A stretch of DNA of 64,000 nt from AC-32 sp963736055 (GTDB taxonomy: Bacteria; Actinomycetota; Thermoleophilia; Gaiellales; Gaiellaceae): contig CAVTNM010000009.1 in NCBI GenBank assembly GCA_963736055.1, positions 186,001 through 250,000 of the forward strand, given 5' to 3'. Every line of letters starts with the position of its first letter. Position 1 is the first letter of the stretch. The notes beneath the pieces are model-generated. The model was not told the origin of the DNA. It searched no databases and was given only the letters and a program-made list of their open reading frames with translations. Positions 7,883-16,001 of this stretch are shown here, piece by piece. The position numbers and the translations under genes were made by a program.

Positions 7883-8585
7883 TGACCCCCTGGCGCCCGG
7901 TCCGGCCGCGGTCGCGCCGGTGCGAGAAGAAGAGCTCCGGATGGCAGTAGGTGCAGAGGTCGGTGCGCTCGACCTGCTCGCAGCCGGCTGCGCGAAGTGC
8001 CTGCTCGGCGGCGCTCCAGAGGTCGAGCCTGCCGTCGACCACGATCTCCTCGCCGTAGGCGGCGCGGAATGGATCCGCGACGTCCTGGCCGACCTCGTAG
8101 CAGCAGGGCCCGATCCCGGGGCCGACCGCCGCGGCCAGCTGCCCCTCGCCCAGGGCCTCCGCGCCACGCGCGACGATTCCGGCGAGCAGGCCTCGCCAGC
8201 CGACGTGGAGGATGCTGAGCGCAGGCCCACCGCTCCCGGAGTCACGACCCAGCGCGACCGGAAGGCAATCGGCGGTGAGCAGCATCATCGCCTGGCCGGG
8301 CTCGTCGCTCCAGAGGCCGTCACAGCGCTCGAACTGCGTGCCCGGGGTCACGATCCCGCGCGGCTCCGCTCGCCGCACCTCCGCCCCGTGGTGTTGCCAG
8401 GCCATCGTCGCCGTCTCGGCGTCCGCGCCGACGGCTTCGCAGGCCGCGCGCCGGTTTTCCGCGACGTTCATGGGGTCGTCGTCGGTAAGTGCGCCCAGAT
8501 TGAGCGACTCGAAGGCGCCGCCGCTGACACCCCCGACACGAGTGGTGAACGCGACCACGTAGGGCTCGTGCTCCCAATGGATCAC
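7866..8585 (-). CDS. pgeF: Peptidoglycan editing factor PgeF / laccase-domain protein
   Basis: A 239-residue DUF152 (multicopper-polyphenol-oxidase-fold) protein. Family members correct Ser-for-Ala errors in peptidoglycan precursors or act on purine nucleosides. Metal and active-site motifs are present: TADCLPVAL, HVGWRG, GPGIGPCCYEV and FFSHRRD. The GTG start at 8585 overlaps the stop of the upstream nucleotidyltransferase fusion as GTGA. Its position beside sepF and yggS supports a cell-wall role. Confidence 0.9.
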   Translation of the reverse strand: MIHWEHEPYVVAFTTRVGGVSGGAFESLNLGALTDDDPMNVAENRRAACEAVGADAETATMAWQHHGAEVRRAEPRGIVTPGTQFERCDGLWSDEPGQAMMLLTADCLPVALGRDSGSGGPALSILHVGWRGLLAGIVARGAEALGEGQLAAAVGPGIGPCCYEVGQDVADPFRAAYGEEIVVDGRLDLWSAAEQALRAAGCEQVERTDLCTYCHPELFFSHRRDRGRTGRQGVIGYIG

Positions 8586-11143
8586 CCCGCGATCAGCTCC
8601 CGCGCCGCCGCCAGCTCGGAGTCGCGCCCGTCGAGCTCTCCGTTCAGCTTGCGCCGGCGCAGCTCCGCCAGCACCTCCCCTACCCGCGGCGACTCGTCCA
8701 ACCCGAGCTCGGCCAGATCGGCGCCGCTCACCTCGAGGTGCACCTCCCGAAGGCGCTCGAAGTACGCGTGCAGCGCCGGCTGGTCGGCCAGCGCGAGCGC
8801 GAACAGCGGCGCGTCGGGCGCGTACGGGTCGGCCAACGCCACCACCTCGGCCGGCTCGGCGCCTCGCTGCAGGCGCTCGGCGAGCCGCGGGCCGACCGTG
8901 ACCGCCGCGGCGATCCGTTCGGCGTCTCGGCGCCTGACCTTCAGGCGCTGGAGCCACCTGTAGACCTCGTCCGGCGGCAGGCGCCGGGCGAGCACGGCGA
9001 GGCCGAGCCTCCAGGCGGGAATCGCGAGCCGGTAGCGGTCTCGCAGCGCGGTGAGGCGGCGGAAGAGCTCGACCGCCTCGTCGTCCGCGGCCAGGTGCGG
9101 GTGGATCGCACGGTCGGCGCCGAGCTCGGCCAGCCGCAGGATCGAGTGCTCGAGCTCGCCTTCCTCCAGGAGCGCGATCAGCTCGTCTCGCAGACGGGCG
9201 GAGGAGAGGTCGCCGACGAGGCCCATCTCGATCGTGCCTCGGGCGAGCCGAAGGGTGTGCTCGTCCATGCGGAAGCCGTAGCGGTTCTCGTAGCGGATCG
9301 CCCGGAAGATGCGCGTGGGATCGTCGATGAAGGAGAGGTTGTGAAGGACGCGCACCCTCTTCGCCTCGAGGTCGCGCCGTCCCGCGAAAGGATCGACGAG
9401 CCGGCCCAGATCGGCCCCCTTGAGCGAGACCGCCATCGCGTTGATCGTGAAGTCGCGGCGAAAGAGATCCTCCCGGATCGAGGCGTGCTCGACCGTCGGC
9501 AGCGCGGCGGGGGCGTCGTAGAACTCGGTCCGCGCGGTGACGACGTCGACTCGCTCCTCGTCGCCGTAGAGCACGACGGCCGTGCCGAACTTCTCGTGCG
9601 CGCGCACGCGGCCGCCGAGCGCGTCGGCCAGGGCCTGTGCCAGGGCGATCGCGTCGCCTTCGACGGCGATGTCGACGTCGAAGCTGCGCTCGCCGAGCAG
9701 GATGTCCCGCACGGTGCCGCCGACGAGATAGACCCCTTCGAACGGCTCGGAGACCGCGGCGACCGCTTCGAACACCTGCTGCAACCGTTCCAGCCGCCCG
9801 AGCTGGTCGGTCAGCATCGGGCCGGCGCGCTCTGCGGGCGCCGCCTGCTCTCCGAGCGCGCGGAGAAGGTCGCTGCGCGTGACGACGCCGACGATCTGCT
9901 CGCCGCGCAGGACTGCGATCCGCTCGTCGCCGGCGGCGAGGAGGCGCTGCAGCTCGGCGAGCGGTGTCGTCTCGACGCAGGTGGCGACCCGCGAGCTCAT
10001 GATCCCCTTCACCGGCGCATGCGAGAGGCCGTGCCCGACGGCGCGGTCGAGGTCCTCCCGGCCTACGACGCCTTCCAGCCGATGCTCGGCCGCCACCAGG
10101 ATCCCGCTCTGGCCGTAGCGCTGGCAGGCGACGAGCGCGTGCGCCACCGTCTCGTCCGGACCGACGGTCCGGGCAGGGCTCGACATGATCTCCGCGGCCG
10201 TGACCGGTTTGCGGGCCGCTCCCGGCAGTCCCTCGAGCAACTTCACGCGGGCCTGTTCGAGCCTGCCTCTGAAGATCGCCGACGCGGCCTCGGGGTGCCC
10301 GCCGCCCCCCAGGAGCCCGGCGATCACGGCGGCGTCGACCTCCGGGCTGCGGCTGCGCGTCACGCAGAAGACGCGGTCGTCCATCTCGACGAGGATCACG
10401 AGCGCCTTGGTGTCGGTCAGCTCGACGACCTTGTGCGCGAGATTGGAGATCCCGTCGACGTAGCTCGGCCAGGCCAGCGCGGACACCAGCACCTCGACCC
10501 CTGCGAGCTCGTGCGGCTCGAGCTCGGCCAGGAGCGCCGAGAGGAGCTCGCGCTCGTCTTCGGTCAACGGCGTGTGGAGGAACTCGGCCAGGAGCTCCTG
10601 GCGCGCACCGTGGCGGAGGCACCAGGCCAGGGCCTCGGCGTCACGCTGGGTTGCGGTCGGGTACGTGAGCGAGCCGGTGTCCTCGTGGATCCCGAGCGCG
10701 AAGGCGGTGGCCTCCAGAGGAGTCACCGCCAGCTCGCGCTCGGCGAGGATCCCTACCAGCGTGGTCGTGAGCGCCCCGTCCTCCGAGAAGACGGTGCGCT
10801 CGGGGCTCGCCCACTCCGGCGGGTCGCCGGCGTGGTGGTCGAAGACGATCTTCTCGACGTGCGGGTCGAGTGCGACCGGCTCGAGCTCGCCGAGGCGGCT
10901 CGCATGAGCCGTCTCGACGACGATCAGCCGCCGGATGGCCCCGAGCTCCAGACGCGCCGCCTCGACCAGGCCCAGCTCGTCCGCATGCAGCCGGTAGAAC
11001 TCGCGCACGTTGCGGTTGAGAGAGCCGGCAAGGCACCCGACCGCCTCGGGGTAGAGCCGCCGCGCGGCGAGCATCGCCGCGAACGCGTCGAAGTCCGTGT
11101 TCCCGTGCGTTGCGATGACGGTGTCGGCCTGCATCCGTCCCAT
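8582..11143 (-). CDS. DHH phosphoesterase - CBS pair - tRNA nucleotidyltransferase fusion
   Basis: An 853-residue three-part protein. Residues 1-305 are a DHH/DHHA1 phosphoesterase module (HGNTDFDA, FDHH at 101-104, GGGGHPEA near 280). Residues 316-432 are two CBS repeats, usually adenine-nucleotide sensors. From 460 on is a class II CCA or A-adding polymerase (GGTVRD at 475-480, DVDIAVEGD at 489-497, then RNA-binding helices). The end module adds or repairs tRNA 3' CCA. The ATG at 11143 is preceded by GAGG; a second ATG is at 11134. The same architecture is known in some other phyla. Confidence 0.9.
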   Translation of the reverse strand: MGRMQADTVIATHGNTDFDAFAAMLAARRLYPEAVGCLAGSLNRNVREFYRLHADELGLVEAARLELGAIRRLIVVETAHASRLGELEPVALDPHVEKIVFDHHAGDPPEWASPERTVFSEDGALTTTLVGILAERELAVTPLEATAFALGIHEDTGSLTYPTATQRDAEALAWCLRHGARQELLAEFLHTPLTEDERELLSALLAELEPHELAGVEVLVSALAWPSYVDGISNLAHKVVELTDTKALVILVEMDDRVFCVTRSRSPEVDAAVIAGLLGGGGHPEAASAIFRGRLEQARVKLLEGLPGAARKPVTAAEIMSSPARTVGPDETVAHALVACQRYGQSGILVAAEHRLEGVVGREDLDRAVGHGLSHAPVKGIMSSRVATCVETTPLAELQRLLAAGDERIAVLRGEQIVGVVTRSDLLRALGEQAAPAERAGPMLTDQLGRLERLQQVFEAVAAVSEPFEGVYLVGGTVRDILLGERSFDVDIAVEGDAIALAQALADALGGRVRAHEKFGTAVVLYGDEERVDVVTARTEFYDAPAALPTVEHASIREDLFRRDFTINAMAVSLKGADLGRLVDPFAGRRDLEAKRVRVLHNLSFIDDPTRIFRAIRYENRYGFRMDEHTLRLARGTIEMGLVGDLSSARLRDELIALLEEGELEHSILRLAELGADRAIHPHLAADDEAVELFRRLTALRDRYRLAIPAWRLGLAVLARRLPPDEVYRWLQRLKVRRRDAERIAAAVTVGPRLAERLQRGAEPAEVVALADPYAPDAPLFALALADQPALHAYFERLREVHLEVSGADLAELGLDESPRVGEVLAELRRRKLNGELDGRDSELAAARELIAG

Positions 11144-11187
11144 TCTGCCTCGGCGCCGCCGCGAAAGCTGTGCAATTTCGCCACATT

Positions 11188-11204
11188 CGCGTGTCTGACA
11201 CGCG
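11188..11204. promoter_or_regulatory. Perfect 17-bp palindrome (operator candidate)
   Basis: CGCGTGTCTGACACGCG is a perfect palindrome around one central base. The arms CGCGTG and CACGCG recur with the same 5-base spacing at 33851-33867. It overlaps the -35 box of the plus-strand element at 11195-11251 and lies 45 bases upstream of the minus-strand gene at 11143, so it could serve both. Confidence 0.5.
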
Positions 11205-11275
11205 ACAAGTTCCGAAATACGATCGCCCTGGGGAGGAGGCCGGGCGAACCGTAGTTAGACCACCTGAGGGTCCGT
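11195..11275 (+). ncRNA. Candidate small RNA or leader, element A (GGGGAGGAGG family)
   Basis: Promoter-like boxes CTGACA (11195-11200) and TACGAT (11218-11223) with a 17-base spacer are followed after 6 bases by GGGGAGGAGG at 11230. The 34 bases 11218-11251 match element B (42985-43018) at 32 positions. A small hairpin with CCTGAGG at its tip lies at 11258-11272. No convincing reading frame follows. It is transcribed opposite to both neighbours, in the 131-base gap between the DHH fusion gene and ridA. An RNA product is inferred from promoter architecture and repetition. Confidence 0.4.
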
Positions 11276-11664
11276 CAGACTATGGCGACAGCCTCGATCT
11301 CGACCTTGGCGCCGGACGGTAGCGCCGCCACCTCGATCGTGGCCCGGGCCGGCGGGACATCGCCGACGTGGCGGGCGTAGACCTCGTTCATCGCGGCGAA
11401 GTCGCCGAGGTCGGCAAGGTAGACGGTCGTCTTCACCAGGCGCTCGAGTCCGCTGCCGGCGGCCTCCAGGATCGCGCGGAGATTCGCGAAGACCTGCTCG
11501 GTCTGCTCCTCGACCGAGTCGCCGACGATCTCCCCGTGATCGGGCCGCAGCGCGAGCTGCCCGGAGACGTAGACGAAGCCCGCGGCCTGGATGGCCTGCG
11601 AGTACGGCGCTCCCTGGAACGGGGCCGGCGCCTCCTCGGTGCGAACGGCGGTCTTGCCCTCCAT
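11275..11664 (-). CDS. ridA: RidA family enamine/imine deaminase
   Basis: A 129-residue YjgF/YER057c/UK114 protein that hydrolyses reactive enamine/imine intermediates of PLP enzymes. Typical stretches are APYSQAIQAAGFVYVSGQLAL, FANLRAILEAAGSGLERLVKTTVYL and PPARATIEVAALPSGAKVEIEAVA, with the conserved Arg in ARATIEV. The ATG at 11664 overlaps the hisB-like stop (ATGA). It ends the murA, hisB-like, ridA run. Confidence 0.9.
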   Translation of the reverse strand: MEGKTAVRTEEAPAPFQGAPYSQAIQAAGFVYVSGQLALRPDHGEIVGDSVEEQTEQVFANLRAILEAAGSGLERLVKTTVYLADLGDFAAMNEVYARHVGDVPPARATIEVAALPSGAKVEIEAVAIV

Positions 11665-12203
11665 CACTCCTCCTTCCGGCGAGGCCTGCAGCTCTGCGCC
11701 AGGGCCACCCCCAGCGCCTTGAAGATCGCCTCCAGCACGTGCTCCGGGTCGGAGCCCTCGACGAGGCGGACGTGCAGCGTCAGCTCGGCGCCCTCCGCAA
11801 GCTCGCGCAGGAACGTGGCGACGATGTCGCTCGCCAGGCCGGCCACGCGGGCGTCGCTCAGGTCGACGTTCGAGACGACGAGCGGACGGCCGGAGGCCTC
11901 GACCACCACGTGCGCCAGCGCCTCGTCGGCAGGCACCGCCGCCGAGCCGTGGCCTCTGCTGCGCTCGGCCCGGAGCGCATCCGCCAGCGCACGGCCGAGC
12001 GCGCGCCCCGCGGCCGCGACCTCGGCCTCCGCCTCGCCCGGCGCCACCTCGAGGACGAGGTCGAACGACGCGTACTCCGCAAAGAGCCCGAGCAGGTGGT
12101 CGAGAACCGGCAGCCCCGTGACGACTCTCGCCTTCCCGGAGCCGGCGACGTCGACGCGGGCGTGGAGCCTGCCGGCCTCGTCGGCCTGACCCGTGCGCGC
12201 CAC
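11664..12203 (-). CDS. Degenerate imidazoleglycerol-phosphate dehydratase-like protein
   Basis: A 179-residue protein aligned with HisB by fold motifs: GLPVLDHLLGLFAEYASFDL (31-49), LGRALADAL (69-77) and DPEHVLEAIFKALG (152-165). The manganese-binding DDHHTVEDTG motif is replaced by PGEAEAEVAAAG at about 55-66. The second HH..E motif has one His left. A dehydratase role is therefore unlikely as seen. It lies between murA and ridA, not in a his operon. It could be a pseudoenzyme or have a new role; that is inference. Confidence 0.7.
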   Translation of the reverse strand: MARTGQADEAGRLHARVDVAGSGKARVVTGLPVLDHLLGLFAEYASFDLVLEVAPGEAEAEVAAAGRALGRALADALRAERSRGHGSAAVPADEALAHVVVEASGRPLVVSNVDLSDARVAGLASDIVATFLRELAEGAELTLHVRLVEGSDPEHVLEAIFKALGVALAQSCRPRRKEE

Positions 12204-13516
12204 TAGGCCTCGACGCGCTCGATGCGCGCGCCGAGCGAGCGCAGGCGCTCGTCGATTCGCTCGTAGCCGCGGTCGATCTCGCCGATGTTGCCGATCGTCG
12301 ACGTGCCCTCGGCGCAGAGCGCCGCCAGCAGCATCGCCATGCCCGCTCGAATGTCAGGGCTCGACATCTGCTGGCCGTAGAGCCTGGCGGGGCCGGTGAC
12401 GACCGCCCGGTGCGGGTCGCAGAGGATGATCCGCGCGCCCATCGAGACGAGCTTGTCGACGAAGAACAGGCGGCTCTCGAACATCTTCTCGAAGATGAGG
12501 ACCGTGCCCCGTGCCTGGGTCGCCACGGTCACCGCGATCGAGGTCAGGTCGGCCGGGAACGCGGGCCAGGGCCCGTCCTCGATCTTCGGGATCTGACCGC
12601 CGAGGTCGTCCCGGATGACGAGCTCCTGATTCGGCGGGACGTGCAGGGTGGAGCCCTCGATCTCCACGTGGACGCCCAGCCGCTCGAATGTCGGCAGGAT
12701 CGACGCGAGGTCCTTGGGCTCGACGTTGTCGATAGTGACGTCGCCGCCGGTGACCGCAGCCAATCCGACGAAGCTGCCGACCTCGATGTGCTCGGGGCCG
12801 ATGCGCCACTCCCCGCCGGAGAGCCGGTCGACCCCGCGGATCCGCAGGACGTTCGACTCGAGCCCCTCGATCTCCGCGCCGAGCGACACGAGGAACCGGC
12901 AGAGGTCCTGGATGTGCGGCTCGCAGGCCGCGTTCCCGATCACGGTCTCGCCCTGCGCGAGCGAGGCGGCCATGATCGTGTTCTCGGTCGCCATCACGCT
13001 CGCCTCGTCGAGGAAGATGTTCCCGCCCCGAAGGCCGCCGCTCGTGCGCAGCTCGAAGCGTGTGCCGATGTCGATGGCGGCGCCGAGCTCGGCGAACGCG
13101 TGGATGTGCGGGTCCAGCCTGCGCCGGCCGATCACGTCCCCTCCGGGCGGCGGCACCACCGCCTGGCCCTGGCGCGCGAGCAACGGCCCGGCGAGCAGGA
13201 ACGAAGCGCGGATACGGCTCGCGAGCTCGGTGTCGAGCTCGTGCGAGACGACCTCTGCGGCGTGGACTTTGACCTCGTTTGCGCCGGACCACTCGACCTC
13301 GGCCCCGAGCTGCCTGATCAGCGCGATCATCGTCTCGACGTCGCGGATCCGAGGCACGTTGTGCAACACCACCGGCTCGCTCGTCAGCAGGCAGGCGGCC
13401 AGGATGGGGAGCGCGCCGTTCTTGTTTCCGGCGGCGGTGACGCGGCCGCTCAGGGGCGTCCCGCCCTCGATGACGAACGACTCGGCGAGTGCTTCGGTGA
13501 CGGCGGTCTGGGCCAT
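12203..13516 (-). CDS. murA: UDP-N-acetylglucosamine 1-carboxyvinyltransferase
   Basis: Transfers enolpyruvate from PEP to UDP-GlcNAc, the first committed peptidoglycan step. The 437-residue protein has AGNKNGALPILAA (28-41), RIRASFLLAGPLLAR (101-115) and PGGDVIGRR (124-132). The PEP-loop Cys of most enzymes is Asp127 here, a natural variant known to keep activity and resist fosfomycin. The ATG at 13516 fits the family. The box TAGGAT at 13533-13528 would give a short leader. The divergent HD gene shares this box. Confidence 0.93.
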   Translation of the reverse strand: MAQTAVTEALAESFVIEGGTPLSGRVTAAGNKNGALPILAACLLTSEPVVLHNVPRIRDVETMIALIRQLGAEVEWSGANEVKVHAAEVVSHELDTELASRIRASFLLAGPLLARQGQAVVPPPGGDVIGRRRLDPHIHAFAELGAAIDIGTRFELRTSGGLRGGNIFLDEASVMATENTIMAASLAQGETVIGNAACEPHIQDLCRFLVSLGAEIEGLESNVLRIRGVDRLSGGEWRIGPEHIEVGSFVGLAAVTGGDVTIDNVEPKDLASILPTFERLGVHVEIEGSTLHVPPNQELVIRDDLGGQIPKIEDGPWPAFPADLTSIAVTVATQARGTVLIFEKMFESRLFFVDKLVSMGARIILCDPHRAVVTGPARLYGQQMSSPDIRAGMAMLLAALCAEGTSTIGNIGEIDRGYERIDERLRSLGARIERVEA

Positions 13517-13526
13517 CGGAGGGGGC

Positions 13527-13533
13527 TATCCTA
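13527..13533. promoter_or_regulatory. Symmetric -10 box TATCCTA between murA and the HD gene
   Basis: On plus, TATCCT lies 9 bases before the GTG at 13542. On minus, TAGGAT lies 11 bases before the murA ATG. One 7-mer can serve both directions. Confidence 0.45.
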
Positions 13534-13541
13534 GCGGCGCC

Positions 13542-14111
13542 GTGGAGCCGACCCGAGAGCGCGCCTGGGAGACCCTGACCCGCTACACGAAGAGCGAGGC
13601 GCTCTTGCGACACGCGCTCGCCGTCGAGGCCGCCGTCGGTGCCTATGCGGAGCGCTTCGGGGAGGACGAGGAGCTCTGGCGCGTGACTGCGCTGCTGCAC
13701 GACTTCGACTACGAGATCCACCCCACGCTCGACGAGCACCCGCAGGAGGGAGCGCCGATCCTGCGCGAGGAGGGCTATCCCGAAGAGGTGATCGAAGGGG
13801 TGCTTTCGCACGGCTCGCACCTCGGCCTCCCGCGTGACACTCCCCTGAAGAAGACGCTCTTCGCCTGCGACGAGCTCGCAGGCTTCGTCCATGCCTGCGG
13901 GCTCGTGCGGCCCGACGGAATTCAGACGCTCGAGCCAAAGTCCGTGAAGAAGAAGCTGAAGCAACCGTCGTTCGCCGCAGGCGTCAACCGGGAGGACGTC
14001 TACGAGAGCGCCGAGGAGCTCGGCGTCGAGCTCGACGAGCACATCGCGTTCGTCGTCGCCTCGATGCGCCCGATCGCGGGCGAGCTCGGTCTCCGGACGG
14101 CCGAGGGCTAG
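13542..14111 (+). CDS. HD-domain hydrolase
   Basis: A 189-residue HD-superfamily protein. The metal motif appears as RHALAVEAAVGAYAE (first His), then LLHDFDYEIHPTLDEHP (HD pair) and SHGSHL further on. Such proteins usually hydrolyse phosphate esters or nucleotides; the substrate is not known. The GTG start follows TATCCT by 9 bases, giving a leaderless or near-leaderless message. It is divergent from murA, and its stop overlaps the convergent aminotransferase stop by 4 bases. Confidence 0.8.
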   Translation: MEPTRERAWETLTRYTKSEALLRHALAVEAAVGAYAERFGEDEELWRVTALLHDFDYEIHPTLDEHPQEGAPILREEGYPEEVIEGVLSHGSHLGLPRDTPLKKTLFACDELAGFVHACGLVRPDGIQTLEPKSVKKKLKQPSFAAGVNREDVYESAEELGVELDEHIAFVVASMRPIAGELGLRTAEG

Positions 14112-15187
14112 TCCAGCGCGCCGACGAGGCGACCGAGGTCCTCCTCGGTCGTCCACCAGCCGCACGAGACCCTCAGCCAGCCGAGCGAGGGGATGTTGCG
14201 CACGATCACGCCCTGCTCGTAGAGCCGCTTGACGTGCTCGGCGGAGTCGCCCTCGACCCGGAAGGAGACGAGCGTCCCCTGCTCGGGCGCGGTCACAACC
14301 TCCGCCCGCTCCGCAAGGAGGTCGCGGCAGCGCGCGGTCATCTCCGCCGCCCGCTCGAAGCGGCCGTCTGGGGCGACGTCGAGCGCGGCGTCGAGGCCGG
14401 CCAGCGACGCCGGCGACGTCCAGCCCGGGTCGAAGCGGCCGGCGCCCGCGCGAGGAGTGAACTCACCGGTCGGCTCGTAGCCGTCCTGCGACAGGTAGCT
14501 CGGCGCGAGAATCTCGAGCCTCTCGGGCTCGCGGACCGCCAGCCCTCCCATCCCGTCGGGCCCGCACAGCCACTTCTGGCACGAGAAGGCGTAGTAGTCC
14601 ACCTCACGCGCGTCCACCGGGATCGCGCCGACCGACTGCGCGCCGTCGACGAGCAGCGGTAGGCCCGTCGCTTCCTTCAGCTCCTCGAAGGGAAGGCGGT
14701 TTCCGCTCACCCAGCACACGTGCGAGAGGGCGAGCAGGCGCGTCGTCGGCGTCACCTCGCCCAGAAGCACCTCAAGCGCTTCTTCCGGCGGGAGCTCGCG
14801 GACGGGCGCCACACGCACCCTGGCGGGGGAGATTCCGAGGGCGCCGAGCAGGCCGAAGTGCTCGCCGTCGGTGGTCAGCACTTCGTCCTCCGGGCTCAGA
14901 CCGAGGCCGGCGAGGACGATGTTGCACCCGTTCGTGGTCGAGGTCGTCAGCGAGAGATTCGCTTCCGGCACTCCGACCATGGCTGCGAGCTTCGACCGGA
15001 CCCGCTCGCGTAACTCGATTGCGCCCGAGAAGTAGTCCGCCCCGCCCCGGCCTTGATCGAGGTCGGCTTCGTTGCGCTCCGCCATCGCGGCGACCGTCGC
15101 GGACGCCAGCGGGCCGTTCGTGCCCGCGTTCAGGTAGGCGAAGCGCTCGAAGACAGGGAACTGCCCACGGGCCTCGTCGATGGTCAT
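14108..15187 (-). CDS. Class V aminotransferase / cysteine desulfurase-like PLP enzyme
   Basis: A 359-residue fold-type I PLP enzyme. The N-terminal YLNAGTNGPLA loop, TTSTTNGCNIVLAGL, LLVDGAQSVGAIPVD (PLP-ring Asp) and the Schiff-base Lys in SCQKWLCGP are visible. Substrates in this broad family include cysteine, isopenicillin N and other amino acids; none can be assigned. The ATG start overlaps the EEP-hydrolase stop as ATGA, so the two genes are co-transcribed. Confidence 0.85.
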   Translation of the reverse strand: MTIDEARGQFPVFERFAYLNAGTNGPLASATVAAMAERNEADLDQGRGGADYFSGAIELRERVRSKLAAMVGVPEANLSLTTSTTNGCNIVLAGLGLSPEDEVLTTDGEHFGLLGALGISPARVRVAPVRELPPEEALEVLLGEVTPTTRLLALSHVCWVSGNRLPFEELKEATGLPLLVDGAQSVGAIPVDAREVDYYAFSCQKWLCGPDGMGGLAVREPERLEILAPSYLSQDGYEPTGEFTPRAGAGRFDPGWTSPASLAGLDAALDVAPDGRFERAAEMTARCRDLLAERAEVVTAPEQGTLVSFRVEGDSAEHVKRLYEQGVIVRNIPSLGWLRVSCGWWTTEEDLGRLVGALD

Positions 15188-15981
15188 TCGATCGTCACCT
15201 CCACCGGTGCATGGTCTGACAGGAGCCGGCCGTCAAGGCGTCTCCGCTCGTCCGGCCAGCGCTTCGCATGCCCGGAGTGGGCTCCGCGCACGAGGATCTG
15301 GTCGATCCCGGAGATCGGCCGCGAAAACGCCCAGTCCGGGCTGGTCAGCTGCTCGAGCGTCTTCGAGCGCTCCCGGATGACGTTGAAGTCGCCGGCGATG
15401 GCGAGCGTGTCCAGCGGCTCCGCGAAGCTTTCAGCGAAGATCGCCGCCCGCAGGAGCTCGCCGTCGGGTATGCGCCAGTCGGGCACGCTCGAATCGTGCA
15501 GGTTCGCGACAGTGAGGTGCCGCTCACCGGTCTCGCAGCGCACCGCGTGGCACACCCGCCGCTCTTTCGCCCAGGCGAGCCGGATCCGCGGGTCCAGGTC
15601 GAACGAGCGCGCCTGCAATCGCCGGAACCGCCGAGGGTTGAGGACGATGGAGTCGCTCGCGAGCGGCCGAAGCCGGTCGCCGAGCAGAATCGCGTTCGCC
15701 TGACCAGCAACAGCGGAGCGAAAGAGCCCGTGGTGAAGCTGGGTGATGTGGCGGCCGAGTTCCGCGCTCCCGAAAAGTGGCCGCGAGGCGACCGCCCCGA
15801 ACGAGCGCATCCCGGTCCAGTCGTCCAGGTGCCCGAGCGCCCAGACCGGAAGCTCCTGCAGGCACAGCACATCGGGCCGGTCTTCGGTCGCCAGCTGCAC
15901 CATCTCCTTCAAGAAGCTGCCCCGCTCGGGCGGGCTCGCGTTGCCGTGGAAGACGTTCCAGGTGCGTACGAGCAGCGGCAC
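15184..15981 (-). CDS. Endonuclease/exonuclease/phosphatase family protein
   Basis: A 265-residue EEP-fold hydrolase. Key parts are RTWNVFHG at the start, CLQELP (metal Glu), IAGDFNV (Asp/Asn pair) and LLSDHAPVEV (terminal Asp-His). The substrate may be nucleic acid, phospholipid or sugar phosphate. The GTG at 15981 lies 9 bases after TACACT on the minus strand, so the message is nearly leaderless. It is divergent from the small gene at 16002 and shares its promoter box. Confidence 0.82.
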   Translation of the reverse strand: MPLLVRTWNVFHGNASPPERGSFLKEMVQLATEDRPDVLCLQELPVWALGHLDDWTGMRSFGAVASRPLFGSAELGRHITQLHHGLFRSAVAGQANAILLGDRLRPLASDSIVLNPRRFRRLQARSFDLDPRIRLAWAKERRVCHAVRCETGERHLTVANLHDSSVPDWRIPDGELLRAAIFAESFAEPLDTLAIAGDFNVIRERSKTLEQLTSPDWAFSRPISGIDQILVRGAHSGHAKRWPDERRRLDGRLLSDHAPVEVTIE

Positions 15982-15989
15982 GAGCGGGC

Positions 15990-15996
15990 TAGTGTA
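15990..15996. promoter_or_regulatory. Symmetric -10 box TAGTGTA, divergent promoter
   Basis: TAGTGT on plus is 6 bases before the GTG at 16002. TACACT on minus is 9 bases before the GTG at 15981. The two boxes overlap in 5 of 6 positions. Confidence 0.5.
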
Positions 15997-16001
15997 AGCC
16001 G

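Noticed and set aside
8738..11254. An 838-codon plus-strand open frame opposite the DHH-CBS-CCA gene
   Set aside because: It is a shadow caused by high GC. Its composition is biased to Arg, Glu and Val without motifs, while the minus strand holds clear domains.
12410..13534. Long plus-strand frames opposite murA
   Set aside because: No recognisable domain, and murA motifs run through the whole minus strand.
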